Part shown: one piece after another, positions 1-8,035 of the stretch
How the letters are laid out: every line of letters starts with the position of its first letter
Position numbering within the stretch: the first letter of the stretch is position 1
NCBI GenBank assembly: GCA_964448285.1
Contig: CAYUWG010000020.1
Location: 1 to 55,659, forward strand
Direction: 5' to 3'
Source: CAYUWG01 sp964448285
GTDB taxonomy: Bacteria; Bacteroidota; Ignavibacteria; SZUA-365
Length of the DNA stretch: 55,659 nucleotides
The notes under the pieces: generated by a model
What the model was told of the DNA's origin: nothing
Seen by the model: only the letters and a program-made list of their open reading frames with translations
Databases searched by the model: none
Program-made: the position numbers and the translations under genes

Positions 1-1574
1 TTCTTTTTCCACTTCAGGTGAAGCGCAGAGGCTGTCATGATTGCAATGATGATCGCGAGAGGAAGCCCCATGGAATCGTAGAACTCCGGATCGACCGTAT
101 TGCCAAGTGTTGTCTGCGAACCGAGAGTGGCAAGCACGGAATTCGCACCGTCAACGATGACTCTCGGGATGATGGGTAACGACGTCCCAAGCAGGACGAT
201 GAGCGTGAACGCTCCGATAACGGACGCGCCGAACGCGAGAAAAGTCTCGCGCGAAAAAATGTTGAAGCTCGTGAACTCCTTCTCGCTGTGAAACCGCCCC
301 GTCAACACGTAGCCGATGAATGCGATCTTGATGATGAGTGCAGGAATCCAGAGATGACTCATAGCATTGAGGAAATGCGCGAGCCCGAGAAGCGGATAGA
401 AGATGAGATTCAATGCCGTCGAAGTGTCGATGACTTCCTGGAAAATGGGAACAAGGTCACCGGCAATCTGTGCGAACAATGGAATGCTCGGACCGATGGC
501 AACGAGGTAGAACATCCCGAGTCGTTTCGTCCCGCGATAGCGCTGCATGATGCGACTCCCAAATGCAGTGAAGCGCGCGAAGAGAAATCCGAATCCGACG
601 TCGGTGAATGCGAACATGAACAGGACGAGGAGTGTGAATGCGAACCGCCCCGGATCGACGAACGAATGAACGGATGCTTCACCGAGGACGCCGCTTCTGG
701 TAAGGAAGGTGGAGTAAACCACCATCACGAATGCGGAAATCGCCAGAACGAAATTCGTGAGGACCAGCCCTTTCGTTCGTTTCTGTGTGAGCATCGTGTG
801 GACGGTTGCGACCGAAACGAGCCAGGGGAGCAGCGATGAGTTTTCCACCGGATCCCAGCCCCACCAGCCGCCCCAGCCAAGCGTTTCATATGCCCAGAAT
901 CCGCCTAAGGCGATACCTAAGCCAAGCACCATCGCACCGCCAACGACCCACGGCAGTGAGGCGACAATCCAGTCCTGATATTTTTTCTGGATCAATGCAC
1001 CGATTGCGAGCGCGAACGGCGGCGTCATCGATGCGAATCCAATGAAGAGTATCGGAGGGTGGATTTGCATCCAGAAGTTTTGAAGCAACGGATTCAATCC
1101 ACGACCGTCCGGTGGAACCTGTCCGCCTTCAATCAACGCGAACGGGTTCTTCACCACGATCAGAAGCATGAGGAAGAACAACACCGATGCATAGATGCCC
1201 ATGACCTCGCGTTCGTTGTTATGCTTCATCGTATAGGACATGAGGGCGATTCCGACAAACACCACCATGAGCGTCCAGAACATGATGCTGCCTTCCTGCC
1301 CCGCATAGAAAGTGGACATCAACAAACCAAGGGGCAATTCCCGCGAGCTGTATGACCAGACATATTCGAACTGGAACTGATGTTTCAGAATGAGGATCAT
1401 CAACACAGCAGATGCGATGAACATGCAGACAGCCGTGACATGGTAGGCGTTTCTTCCCAGTGTGGTTAGGGATTGGTTTTTCAATCCTCGGAAATACGCA
1501 ATCGCCGAAACGGCTGCTGCAATGAACCCGGTCAGGATTGCGGCCCGACCGACGGCTCCAATGAATTCAAACAT
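1..1574 (-). CDS. ccmF: Cytochrome c haem lyase subunit CcmF (partial, C-terminus beyond window)
   Basis: I translated the minus strand directly. An ATG at 1574, preceded by a GAAAGGA ribosome site, opens a frame that stays open to the window edge (524 codons seen; CcmF proteins are usually 600-700 residues). The protein is a chain of membrane helices. The CcmF/CcmC haem-handling motif WWGWDPVENSSLLPWL lies at about residues 237-252, and a conserved His sits in QIHPPILF near residue 172. In System I cytochrome c maturation CcmF takes haem from holo-CcmE and ligates it to apocytochrome c in the periplasm. It is the last gene visible in a ccmA-B-C-D-E-F run on the same strand, 33 bases after ccmE. 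No ccmG or ccmH is visible; they would have to lie to the left of the window or elsewhere. Confidence 0.93.
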   Translation of the reverse strand, partial: MFEFIGAVGRAAILTGFIAAAVSAIAYFRGLKNQSLTTLGRNAYHVTAVCMFIASAVLMILILKHQFQFEYVWSYSSRELPLGLLMSTFYAGQEGSIMFWTLMVVFVGIALMSYTMKHNNEREVMGIYASVLFFLMLLIVVKNPFALIEGGQVPPDGRGLNPLLQNFWMQIHPPILFIGFASMTPPFALAIGALIQKKYQDWIVASLPWVVGGAMVLGLGIALGGFWAYETLGWGGWWGWDPVENSSLLPWLVSVATVHTMLTQKRTKGLVLTNFVLAISAFVMVVYSTFLTRSGVLGEASVHSFVDPGRFAFTLLVLFMFAFTDVGFGFLFARFTAFGSRIMQRYRGTKRLGMFYLVAIGPSIPLFAQIAGDLVPIFQEVIDTSTALNLIFYPLLGLAHFLNAMSHLWIPALIIKIAFIGYVLTGRFHSEKEFTSFNIFSRETFLAFGASVIGAFTLIVLLGTSLPIIPRVIVDGANSVLATLGSQTTLGNTVDPEFYDSMGLPLAIIIAIMTASALHLKWKK

Positions 1575-1607
1575 GGTCGCTGATCCTTTCTTCGTCCGGT
1601 GGACGAA

Positions 1608-2015
1608 TCACAAACTTGAGGTTTTCACATTTTCCGGATGCTTTCCGTCCGGATTTCCTTCGTATTTCGAGGGGCACTTCGTCAACACGTCACTTGCCTG
1701 AAAAATGCCGTTCTCGAATTTTCCTTTCACGACGACACTCGTCGCGATCTCGAAGTTATTCGGCTTTGCACCGTTGTACACCACCTTCGCAACACGATTC
1801 CGATCGTCCTGAATGTAAAACGTGAATGTGTTGTTCTTCGTGTCATAATAGCTCTCCCGCTCTTTCACCCATTTTCCCGTCACCTGTACTTTCTTTCCAC
1901 TCGATTCTGCTTTCGTAATGTCCGCATACTCGATGGAGCTATTGAGAAATGATATGCCGCCAATGACAAGGAACGTCACGACAATCACACCTCCGATTAT
2001 ATAGCGCGTCTTCAC
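1608..2015 (-). CDS. ccmE: Cytochrome c maturation haem chaperone CcmE, CxxxY variant
   Basis: The product is 135 residues, the family's usual size: one N-terminal membrane anchor (residues 5-24) followed by a periplasmic OB-fold beta domain. Canonical CcmE binds haem covalently through His in an HxxxY motif. Here the equivalent site reads KCPSKY, so Cys114 replaces His and Tyr118 is kept (CxxxY). From memory, this Cys form is known from Desulfovibrio and some archaeal Ccm systems (System I*). The start is a GTG at 2015 preceded by AAAGGA at a normal distance. It follows ccmD by 13 bases and precedes ccmF. The short C-terminal tail after Tyr118 is hydrophilic. Confidence 0.9.
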   Translation of the reverse strand: MKTRYIIGGVIVVTFLVIGGISFLNSSIEYADITKAESSGKKVQVTGKWVKERESYYDTKNNTFTFYIQDDRNRVAKVVYNGAKPNNFEIATSVVVKGKFENGIFQASDVLTKCPSKYEGNPDGKHPENVKTSSL

Positions 2016-2028
2016 GATGAATCCTTTC

Positions 2029-2154
2029 TTACTGTTTTTCCAATTTCTTCACTTTCCTATCGATGCGCAGGAGATAGGCGAAGAAGCCTGCCCAAATCAT
2101 CAGCACGATAAGGAGAACGACATAGAGACTATTGTTTGATAGAAAATCGTACAT
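2029..2154 (-). CDS. ccmD: Small single-pass membrane protein, CcmD-like
   Basis: This is a 41-residue frame. It begins MYDFLSNNSLYVV, has one membrane helix (about residues 11-29) and ends in a basic stretch, RIDRKVKKLEKQ. That matches the general plan of CcmD: N-terminus out, one helix, charged cytoplasmic tail, 40-70 residues. CcmD helps release holo-CcmE from the CcmABC exporter. Its position between ccmC and ccmE is the classical one. The call rests on size, topology and position, because CcmD sequences are poorly conserved. No strong ribosome site is visible before the ATG. Confidence 0.8.
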   Translation of the reverse strand: MYDFLSNNSLYVVLLIVLMIWAGFFAYLLRIDRKVKKLEKQ

Positions 2155-2203
2155 ATCTCACTACAAGATTACATGGTTGAAAAAGATGAAAGAATGATAA
2201 TCG

Positions 2204-3151
2204 TCAGGCCGGCGATGATTGACGCACGAGAAGGCGCTGGATACGGGTATGCAGTGACATCATCCATGCATAAAGGACGATAAAGCCGAGCAACATCGAG
2301 TAGAGGACGACACGCATCACGGCGTTCATCCCTCCGGTACTGACGACGGGCCCCGCGTTCACATCGTCTGCCGAACCTGGATGCAGGCCCGGCATGATGC
2401 GCGGGACGACGAATATGAAAAACGGAACCGTGACGAACGCGAGGATGCTGTACACCGCAGAAAGCGTTGCTCGTTTCTCATCGCTTTCGAGTGCGGAGCG
2501 CAATGCGAAGTACGCTCCATAGACAAGCAAGAGAACGAAGATGGAAGTCTCGCGCGGGTCCCAGTTCCAGAAGGATCCCCAGTTGAATTTTGCCCAGAGC
2601 GAACCGGTCGTCGTTGCAAGAATGCAGAACAGCAGGCCAAGCCCTGCCGATACGGAAGAACGGATATCGTTATCGAGATCTTTCGTTCGGAGGTACTTGA
2701 TACCGAACCACATTGAAACGAGAAATGCGATCACGGTCATCCACGCCATCGGGACGTGGAAGAAGATGATCTTCGCGCGCTCTTCGAGTCCCGGGATGAA
2801 CGGGAACGTGAGCGAAGGATCGCTGTCCAGAATCCGTGAGGCAGCGAGGCGTTTCGCATCGTGATATCTCGCGGAGATGACGTACGATTGAGCGGCATCG
2901 AAATCGTCCGGCCTCTGCGGAAGGATGACCTCTGCCTCACGGCCGTTCTTATCGGTCGCACGAAAGAGGAAAGACCCATTCTCCGTAACGGCAGTGCCTG
3001 CTCGTTGTGGTTCGATGAGAACAGGTAATTCGCGGGAGCTGTCCATCCCGTTCACCATTGCCAAGTCGGTAAAATTCCCTGCAATCGGAGTAACAATGCC
3101 GACTGCCGAAAACACGGCAATCCATATGAAGAGAAGCGCTTTCCACCACAC
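2204..3151 (-). CDS. ccmC: Haem exporter protein CcmC with enlarged, CcmE-like first periplasmic domain
   Basis: This is the CcmC/CcsA-type haem-handling membrane protein that presents haem to CcmE. The core is typical: a conserved periplasmic His in FFHVPMAW (about residue 132), the tryptophan-rich motif WGSFWNWDPRETS, and a later conserved His in MPGLHPG. What is odd is a segment of roughly 90 residues between helix 1 and the HVPMAW helix. Its part at about residues 42-113 aligns by eye with the OB-fold of the neighbouring CcmE (shared pattern F-F-D-R-A-V-P-F-A-S-V-AS-L-PS) but lacks the Cys/Tyr haem ligands. I chose the GTG at 3151 because GGAAGGA lies at proper spacing before it; a TTG at 3160 sits directly against that site. 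The ribosome site lies inside the end of ccmB. Confidence 0.88.
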   Translation of the reverse strand: MWWKALLFIWIAVFSAVGIVTPIAGNFTDLAMVNGMDSSRELPVLIEPQRAGTAVTENGSFLFRATDKNGREAEVILPQRPDDFDAAQSYVISARYHDAKRLAASRILDSDPSLTFPFIPGLEERAKIIFFHVPMAWMTVIAFLVSMWFGIKYLRTKDLDNDIRSSVSAGLGLLFCILATTTGSLWAKFNWGSFWNWDPRETSIFVLLLVYGAYFALRSALESDEKRATLSAVYSILAFVTVPFFIFVVPRIMPGLHPGSADDVNAGPVVSTGGMNAVMRVVLYSMLLGFIVLYAWMMSLHTRIQRLLVRQSSPA

Positions 3152-3156
3152 GTGGG

Positions 3157-3822
3157 TCAATCCTTCCAGATAAAATCGAAGAGTAGAAACGATACAGTCA
3201 TCACGACGACAATATACGAAACAAGTATTTGCAGGTCTGCAAAGGCGTTGTCCCAGGTGCTCTCTTCCATCGCGACGCGCGTCGCAGAGATTCCGGCCAT
3301 CAACAGCGGAAGCATGATCGGGAAAGAGAGCACGGGGAAGAGTGTGCCCTTTGTTTGCGCGCGCGCGATAATGGCCGCAATGATCGTTGTCGAGGCGGCA
3401 ACGGCAACGCCCCCGAGACAGACGACAAGCCAGAACAAACCCGGCTGCTCGACCTGAAATTCGGGAATGAACACGAGAAACAGCACAATGATGAAGGTGT
3501 TCAGCGCGAGACTCAACATCACGTTGAAGGAGAGCTTTCCTAAATAAATCGCTGCGGGTGAAGCGAGCAGTTGCAGCGTCATCGTCGTTCCGCGCTCTTC
3601 CTCCGCCACGAACGTCCGTGACAAGCCCGACATGGCAGCGAAAAACATGACGACCCAGAGCAGACCCGCAAGCACGGAGCGTGTCAGTGTTTCGCCGGCA
3701 AGTGAAAACAGGATAACCGACAGGGTGACCACGACGAACATCAACAGCGCATTGATCGCGTAGCGCGTACGAAGCTCACCGGAGAGTTCCTTTTGAAAGA
3801 GTGCCCGGGCGGTCTTAATCAT
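3157..3822 (-). CDS. ccmB: Haem exporter membrane subunit CcmB
   Basis: The product has 221 residues and about six membrane helices. Family-typical landmarks are the N-terminal amphipathic stretch FQKELSGELRTRYAIN, an FVAEEERGTTMTLQLLASP loop after helix 2, and a long hydrophobic C-terminal half. CcmB is the permease partner of the CcmA ATPase. Together with CcmC and CcmD, CcmAB drives release of haem-loaded CcmE. The open frame extends upstream to a TTG at 3867, but the first 15 residues of that version do not look like CcmB, so I start at the ATG at 3822. It lies 54 bases after ccmA, and its last codons overlap the ccmC ribosome site. Confidence 0.92.
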   Translation of the reverse strand: MIKTARALFQKELSGELRTRYAINALLMFVVVTLSVILFSLAGETLTRSVLAGLLWVVMFFAAMSGLSRTFVAEEERGTTMTLQLLASPAAIYLGKLSFNVMLSLALNTFIIVLFLVFIPEFQVEQPGLFWLVVCLGGVAVAASTTIIAAIIARAQTKGTLFPVLSFPIMLPLLMAGISATRVAMEESTWDNAFADLQILVSYIVVVMTVSFLLFDFIWKD

Positions 3823-3876
3823 TGGAAAGCTTTCACGGAGAGATGAGGTGGATCGAATCTCTGACAAGGATGAAGG

Positions 3877-4497
3877 TCAGATGGCGCTGACCTGGTATGT
3901 CGTTGTGCAGTAGGCAAGTTCAGATTGCTCGTTGGAAGCGAGGAGGACGATGCGGTCCTTCCCCCATTCCTCGATGATGCTCCACACGATTGCATCGCCT
4001 TCAACATCGAGGTTGGACGTTGGCTCATCGAGCATGAGGATTGCCGGATCGTGCATGATCGCGAAGACGAGTTTCAGGCGCTGCTTCATCCCTGATGAAT
4101 ACGACCGGATGGGATCGGGGCGGTCGAGCGGTAAACCGACGCGCAGGAGAAGCGCATCCATTTCATTCTTCGTCAACGTCATTCCTCGGATCGACGCGAA
4201 GTGCTTGAGGTTTTCGTGCGCTGAGAATTCCTCGAAGAGATTCAGGTATGGCGCAGCGTATCCGAAGTGTTCATGAAGCGAATCGCCATCGACGTGTTTT
4301 CCGTTCATCGTCCAGACAACTTTTCCGCTTGTCGGCGTCAGAAGCCCCGCGATGATTTTGAGAAGCGTGGATTTTCCCGAACCGTTTCTTCCGGTGATTC
4401 CTAATACGGAACCGTCACTCGATGAAAAAGTGACATCCCGGAATATCGGGCGCCTGTTGAACTGCTTTGAAACGCCTTCAACGTGAAGCGTGGTCAT
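3877..4497 (-). CDS. ccmA: Haem exporter ATP-binding subunit CcmA
   Basis: This is a 206-residue ABC ATPase, a normal length for CcmA. Walker A is GRNGSGKST (residues 36-44), the ABC signature is YSSGMKQR (133-140, the atypical signature seen in CcmA and related exporters), and Walker B is ILMLDEP (153-159). It energises release of holo-CcmE by CcmBCD. The ATG lies one base past the TGA of the preceding gene, so the two are probably translationally coupled. ccmB follows. The family call rests mostly on context with ccmB, ccmC and ccmE, since ABC ATPases resemble one another. Confidence 0.92.
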   Translation of the reverse strand: MTTLHVEGVSKQFNRRPIFRDVTFSSSDGSVLGITGRNGSGKSTLLKIIAGLLTPTSGKVVWTMNGKHVDGDSLHEHFGYAAPYLNLFEEFSAHENLKHFASIRGMTLTKNEMDALLLRVGLPLDRPDPIRSYSSGMKQRLKLVFAIMHDPAILMLDEPTSNLDVEGDAIVWSIIEEWGKDRIVLLASNEQSELAYCTTTYQVSAI

Positions 4498-4498
4498 G

Positions 4499-6184
4499 TC
4501 AGCGGTTGATGACCGTGATTTTTCCTACGGACACATCATCCCCGTGAGAGATCGCATAAAAGTACACGCCGGATGAAACGATGCTTCCGGACTGTGCTCG
4601 CCCATCCCATGTGACGAAACGACCGTAAACATCGTCGTTGATGACATTGTGGTTTTCAATCGCAATCACAAGTTCGAGGCCTGCGGTGTAAATCGCCAGT
4701 GTCGCTCGCGTTTCCGCTTTCGTCGTGGAGACGGGGAAGCGTATCACGCCGTCCACCGCGGGATTGTAAGGATTCGGGAATGGCTTTGCACCGGGGTTCC
4801 GCACGGCGTCTTTGTAAAAGACATTCGAACAAAGCTGCGCACCGGCGTGAGGAGTGAGCTTGTACGCCCACAGCCCGCTCGAGTCGATCGGCGTAAAGTC
4901 GGAGCCAAAACTTCCGTAGCGAACGTCGAGTGTGAACGTGCTGGAATGACCGGATTTCTGAAACGCTGCGACAACGTCGGTATTGCTGATGGAAATCGCC
5001 GCGGTGTCCGGGCCGCGATACGCGCGGAAGTACTGTGATGCAAGAGGCGTGATGCTGCCTTGAAATGACGCGGCATCGTTCGCGAGCGGAATCGTGCTTG
5101 CGACTCTCATCGTCGGGAAATCTTCCGCGTAAGGATAGCCCTGTCCACGTTTGTACGAGGAGCGATAGCCGGTATAAAAATTCCATGAAGCGAAACGGCA
5201 GAACTCCGTCATGAGGTCGCTTTGATACTGCGTGCTCTTCAATGTGTTATCGATTGCGCGAAGCGGCTCAACGCTTTTCATCCCTTCCCAGGTTTGTCGA
5301 AGCATGTCCGTCCCGTAATGCTCGACAAGCATGAGGACGAATGGCATCGCTTGATAACCTTTCCATTGATAGAGAGAGCGTGTCGGGATATTGAAGAACT
5401 CCATGAGGTATTGATAGAAATCGTTGACTTCAGGATAGACAGCTTCTTCGAAATATGTTGATGTCATTTCGTAGAAGAAGCCATCGTTTGGCCAGAGAGC
5501 ATAACCACCAAGTTGGATCATGTGGTGAAATTCATGTGCGGCTGTAACCCTCGCTCCATCTAAACCCTTGGAATAGAATCCTTGGAAGTCATTATCGATC
5601 TCGATAAACGAAGTGTGACGCGGAGGAACCGAACCTGGGACCTGGTCAACTAGAAAAACCTGGCCATATGTCATCGAACCGTAATCGAGGATGAAGACGT
5701 TGTACTCCGTTCTGTTCCGTTCGAAAGGCGGAGCAGCATAACCATGTTGGTTGACCTCGACTTCATACGAATAGTCGAAGAACCTTGCGAGACTGTCGGC
5801 ATAGGCGAATGCCGTGTAGGGGATGCGTTCATTGTTGCTCGTAAGCAGCGCCGGTGAGTGCTGTCCCGATGTATCGAAATGAATTCGAAATTTTCCTGAT
5901 GGACTGACGATGCTCGTGTCGCGCTGTGTCGGAGCAAGTAACGATGTCAGGACGCTGCGACTTTCGGGGTCCATCTGCGGCAATCGGCGCGCGGCCTCGA
6001 GCGTGAGATGGAAATTGCATTTCGATTCACCCGATGCCGTGGCGACTGTCTGCTTGCCGCCCGGCTGTCGCCAAGAGCGGATCACTTCGAGGAACTGTGC
6101 ATCGCTCAATTCAGAATGCTCCTGTGCCGCGAGAGGAACGGCAGCGAGAACAAGGGTAAGGCAGAACAGGGAGAGTGCTTTCAT
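4499..6184 (-). CDS. Secreted HEXXH putative metalloprotease with T9SS type-A-like tail
   Basis: The product has 561 residues with a clear signal peptide (residues 1-20, ending LAAQ). A zinc-protease motif, HEFHH, lies at residues 217-221 in the context VTAAHEFHHMIQ. The layout resembles the myxobacterial MXAN_6640-like putative metalloproteases, though I cannot confirm that by search. The last 90 or so residues (from about FPNPYNPAVDGVIRFPVS to VSVGKITVINR) form a beta-rich sorting domain of the FlgD/T9SS type A kind, with the GVYFYAIS core. I infer export across the outer membrane by a type IX system. It sits between the thioesterase gene and ccmA, with no evident link to cytochrome maturation. 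Confidence 0.75.
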   Translation of the reverse strand: MKALSLFCLTLVLAAVPLAAQEHSELSDAQFLEVIRSWRQPGGKQTVATASGESKCNFHLTLEAARRLPQMDPESRSVLTSLLAPTQRDTSIVSPSGKFRIHFDTSGQHSPALLTSNNERIPYTAFAYADSLARFFDYSYEVEVNQHGYAAPPFERNRTEYNVFILDYGSMTYGQVFLVDQVPGSVPPRHTSFIEIDNDFQGFYSKGLDGARVTAAHEFHHMIQLGGYALWPNDGFFYEMTSTYFEEAVYPEVNDFYQYLMEFFNIPTRSLYQWKGYQAMPFVLMLVEHYGTDMLRQTWEGMKSVEPLRAIDNTLKSTQYQSDLMTEFCRFASWNFYTGYRSSYKRGQGYPYAEDFPTMRVASTIPLANDAASFQGSITPLASQYFRAYRGPDTAAISISNTDVVAAFQKSGHSSTFTLDVRYGSFGSDFTPIDSSGLWAYKLTPHAGAQLCSNVFYKDAVRNPGAKPFPNPYNPAVDGVIRFPVSTTKAETRATLAIYTAGLELVIAIENHNVINDDVYGRFVTWDGRAQSGSIVSSGVYFYAISHGDDVSVGKITVINR

Positions 6185-6690
6185 TATTCCACTTGCAGTT
6201 TGTGGCGATTTTCCAATCTCAAATTCCTCCGGATCAACGCGTTTTCAAATCGCCGTTTTTCTTCGTCCGATTCGGGGATCACTTGCGGTGATGCAGTCGG
6301 ATATCCTTCTGCGTTCAATCCGACGAAGGTCAGGTGCGCCGAACCTGCATGAACGATCGCTCCTGCTGTCAGGTTTTCGGCGAACACCTTCACTCCGACT
6401 TCCATCGAAGTGTTGAAGACGCGGTTCACCGACGCCTTCAGTGTCACGACCTGTCCCTGTTTGATCGGATGGAGGAAATTCAGTTGATCGACGGAGGCTG
6501 TTACACAGATCAATCCGCTGTGTCGCGATGCTGCGATTGCCGCGGCGATGTCCATCCAATGCATGAGCTTGCCGCCAAGCAGATTGCCAAGCTGATTCGT
6601 GTCGTTAGGAAGCACGAGCTGCGTCATTTCCACCTGGGAATGACGAACCGTGTAGCGCGGCGCTGTCAAATGGTCTTCGGACCTTGTCAC
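6184..6690 (-). CDS. Acyl-CoA thioesterase, hotdog fold (YciA/ACOT type)
   Basis: The product has 168 residues. It carries the acyl-CoA hydrolase signature: VLPNDTNQLGNLLGGKLMHW (the Asn and Gly-Gly stretch of the hotdog central helix region) and a following VDQLNFLHPIKQGQ strand pair. The predicted role is hydrolysis of acyl-CoA to free CoA and fatty acid in the cytoplasm; the substrate range cannot be read from the sequence. The start is a GTG that overlaps the bamD stop (GTGA), with GGGAGAG upstream. Its stop shares the A of the following gene's ATG. The C-terminal 30 residues are charged and extend past the usual fold. Confidence 0.85.
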   Translation of the reverse strand: MTRSEDHLTAPRYTVRHSQVEMTQLVLPNDTNQLGNLLGGKLMHWMDIAAAIAASRHSGLICVTASVDQLNFLHPIKQGQVVTLKASVNRVFNTSMEVGVKVFAENLTAGAIVHAGSAHLTFVGLNAEGYPTASPQVIPESDEEKRRFENALIRRNLRLENRHKLQVE

Positions 6691-7469
6691 TGCCGGTCGC
6701 TCTCCCGAGGCTCCGAAGGCTTATCCTGCGTCGATATCGTCTTCTGATAATCTGCAATCTCCGAGCGGTACGGACTGTCGGGATATTTCTGGAGGAAGAT
6801 CGTAATCGACTCCATCGCCAGCGTGTAGCGTTTGCGTTTCATGAGGATGCGAATCTTCGCGGCCATCGCGTCATCGACGTACTCGGTATTGTAGTACTTG
6901 TCGATAACGTTGTCGAAATAAATCATCGCAGACCGGTCGTTTTCCATCTTCGTGTAAAGGACGCCGGTGGTGTACTCCTTTTCTGCGAGCTTGCCGTAGA
7001 GTTCAAGAATTTTCCTTTCCGCTTCCTGCGCTCGAGGATGGGAAGGGTAATACTCGATGGCGGTTTGCAGTGCATCGATTGCGCGTTGTGTGGACGTCTG
7101 GTCGAGGCTCACTTTCGGCGATAGTGCGTAGTAACAGTCAGCGAACATGTATTGAGCATCGCCGAGTAATCGACTTTTCGGATAGCTCGAAATCAGTTGG
7201 TTGAACTCGTAACTCGCGAGAAGATATTCCTCGCGCTTCATCCGGCTCAATCCGGCGAAGTATCGCGCGCTGTCTGCAATAGAACTTCCCGGATATTGCA
7301 GGCGGATGATGTCGAAATGCTGGATGGCATCGAGATACTCTTCTTCATGATATGCCTTCATCGCTGCACGAAAACGGTCTTCCGCGGTAGCGAGGGGTAT
7401 TTCTTCGCTTGCGCCGCACGCGGCTATGACGAAGCTTGAAATAAGAACGACAAACGATCGAATGGGCAT
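6687..7469 (-). CDS. bamD: Outer membrane assembly lipoprotein BamD
   Basis: The product has 260 residues. It has a lipoprotein signal peptide with the lipobox Cys at residue 18 (FVIAAC), then about five tetratricopeptide-like repeats. Typical BamD landmarks are the first repeat YHEEEYLDAIQHFDIIRLQYPGS, LLASYEFNQLISSYPKS, and a long C-terminal helix. BamD works in the BAM complex that inserts beta-barrel proteins into the outer membrane. The ATG at 7469 overlaps the stop of the gene before it (TGATG). A longer frame reaches 7544, but only the 7469 start gives a proper signal peptide. The Gln/Glu/Arg-rich C-terminus is low complexity. Confidence 0.9.
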   Translation of the reverse strand: MPIRSFVVLISSFVIAACGASEEIPLATAEDRFRAAMKAYHEEEYLDAIQHFDIIRLQYPGSSIADSARYFAGLSRMKREEYLLASYEFNQLISSYPKSRLLGDAQYMFADCYYALSPKVSLDQTSTQRAIDALQTAIEYYPSHPRAQEAERKILELYGKLAEKEYTTGVLYTKMENDRSAMIYFDNVIDKYYNTEYVDDAMAAKIRILMKRKRYTLAMESITIFLQKYPDSPYRSEIADYQKTISTQDKPSEPRESDRQ

Positions 7470-8035
7470 CAAGACTCTCGGACGGTGAACAGTAACACGA
7501 CGATGATTATCGCGGCAGCTCCGGAAACTATCGGGACGATCCAATCCTCCCAGAATGACGATGAAGCCGGCGCGAGATAATCGCGAAACGAATAAGGCGG
7601 GTTTCCCGGAATGGTATCTGTCAGCGATTGTGTGAACGTCTTTGACCAGAGTACCGCGCCTCCCGCCCGATCTTCTATGTGAACCCCGATATCCATCGAG
7701 GACGTGCGAAGATAGGAAGAATTTGGCAGAGCCGCAGTGGAAGAATTTAGCGCCCGCGCGTGCAGGATAAGTTTGGTTTGTGATTTTCCCTCGTCGAGAA
7801 ACATGCGGTGACCGCGTTCGGCGAGTTCTTCCGAAAACACCTGTGTGATCATCACCGGTGCGTCTTTTGGGATGAGCTTCAGCACGGGTGAGGCATGGAC
7901 TTGCCGGGCGGTTTCCCTTGCTGCGCGGCGGAGCAGATCCACAAGCTGCGCGTCATCACTCAACGGCTGAGAGGGGAGAGTCAGCGGAATCAGCGTAACG
8001 ACACATGCACAAAGGACGCTACGTGCTGCGTTCAT
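7469..8035 (-). CDS. Unknown exported protein with C-terminal membrane anchor
   Basis: I do not recognise this 188-residue protein. It starts with a signal-peptide-like segment (residues 1-23). A soluble domain of about 130 residues follows, containing SEELAERGHRMFLDEG and an alternating beta pattern that includes VHIEDRAGGAVLWSKTFT. It ends in a single helix, IVSGAAAIIIVVLLF, and the short tail TVRES. The WSKTF part and its strand pattern recall periplasmic envelope domains of the FlgO/CsgG kind, but this is only an impression. The gene overlaps the end of the nitrilase gene by 17 bases and is coupled to bamD, so a cell-envelope role is a reasonable guess and no more. Confidence 0.75.
   Translation of the reverse strand: MNAARSVLCACVVTLIPLTLPSQPLSDDAQLVDLLRRAARETARQVHASPVLKLIPKDAPVMITQVFSEELAERGHRMFLDEGKSQTKLILHARALNSSTAALPNSSYLRTSSMDIGVHIEDRAGGAVLWSKTFTQSLTDTIPGNPPYSFRDYLAPASSSFWEDWIVPIVSGAAAIIIVVLLFTVRES

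Noticed and set aside
288..839. Plus-strand open frame of 183 codons
   Set aside because: It lies opposite the conserved ccmF coding sequence and is rich in Glu, Asp and Arg from the reverse complement.
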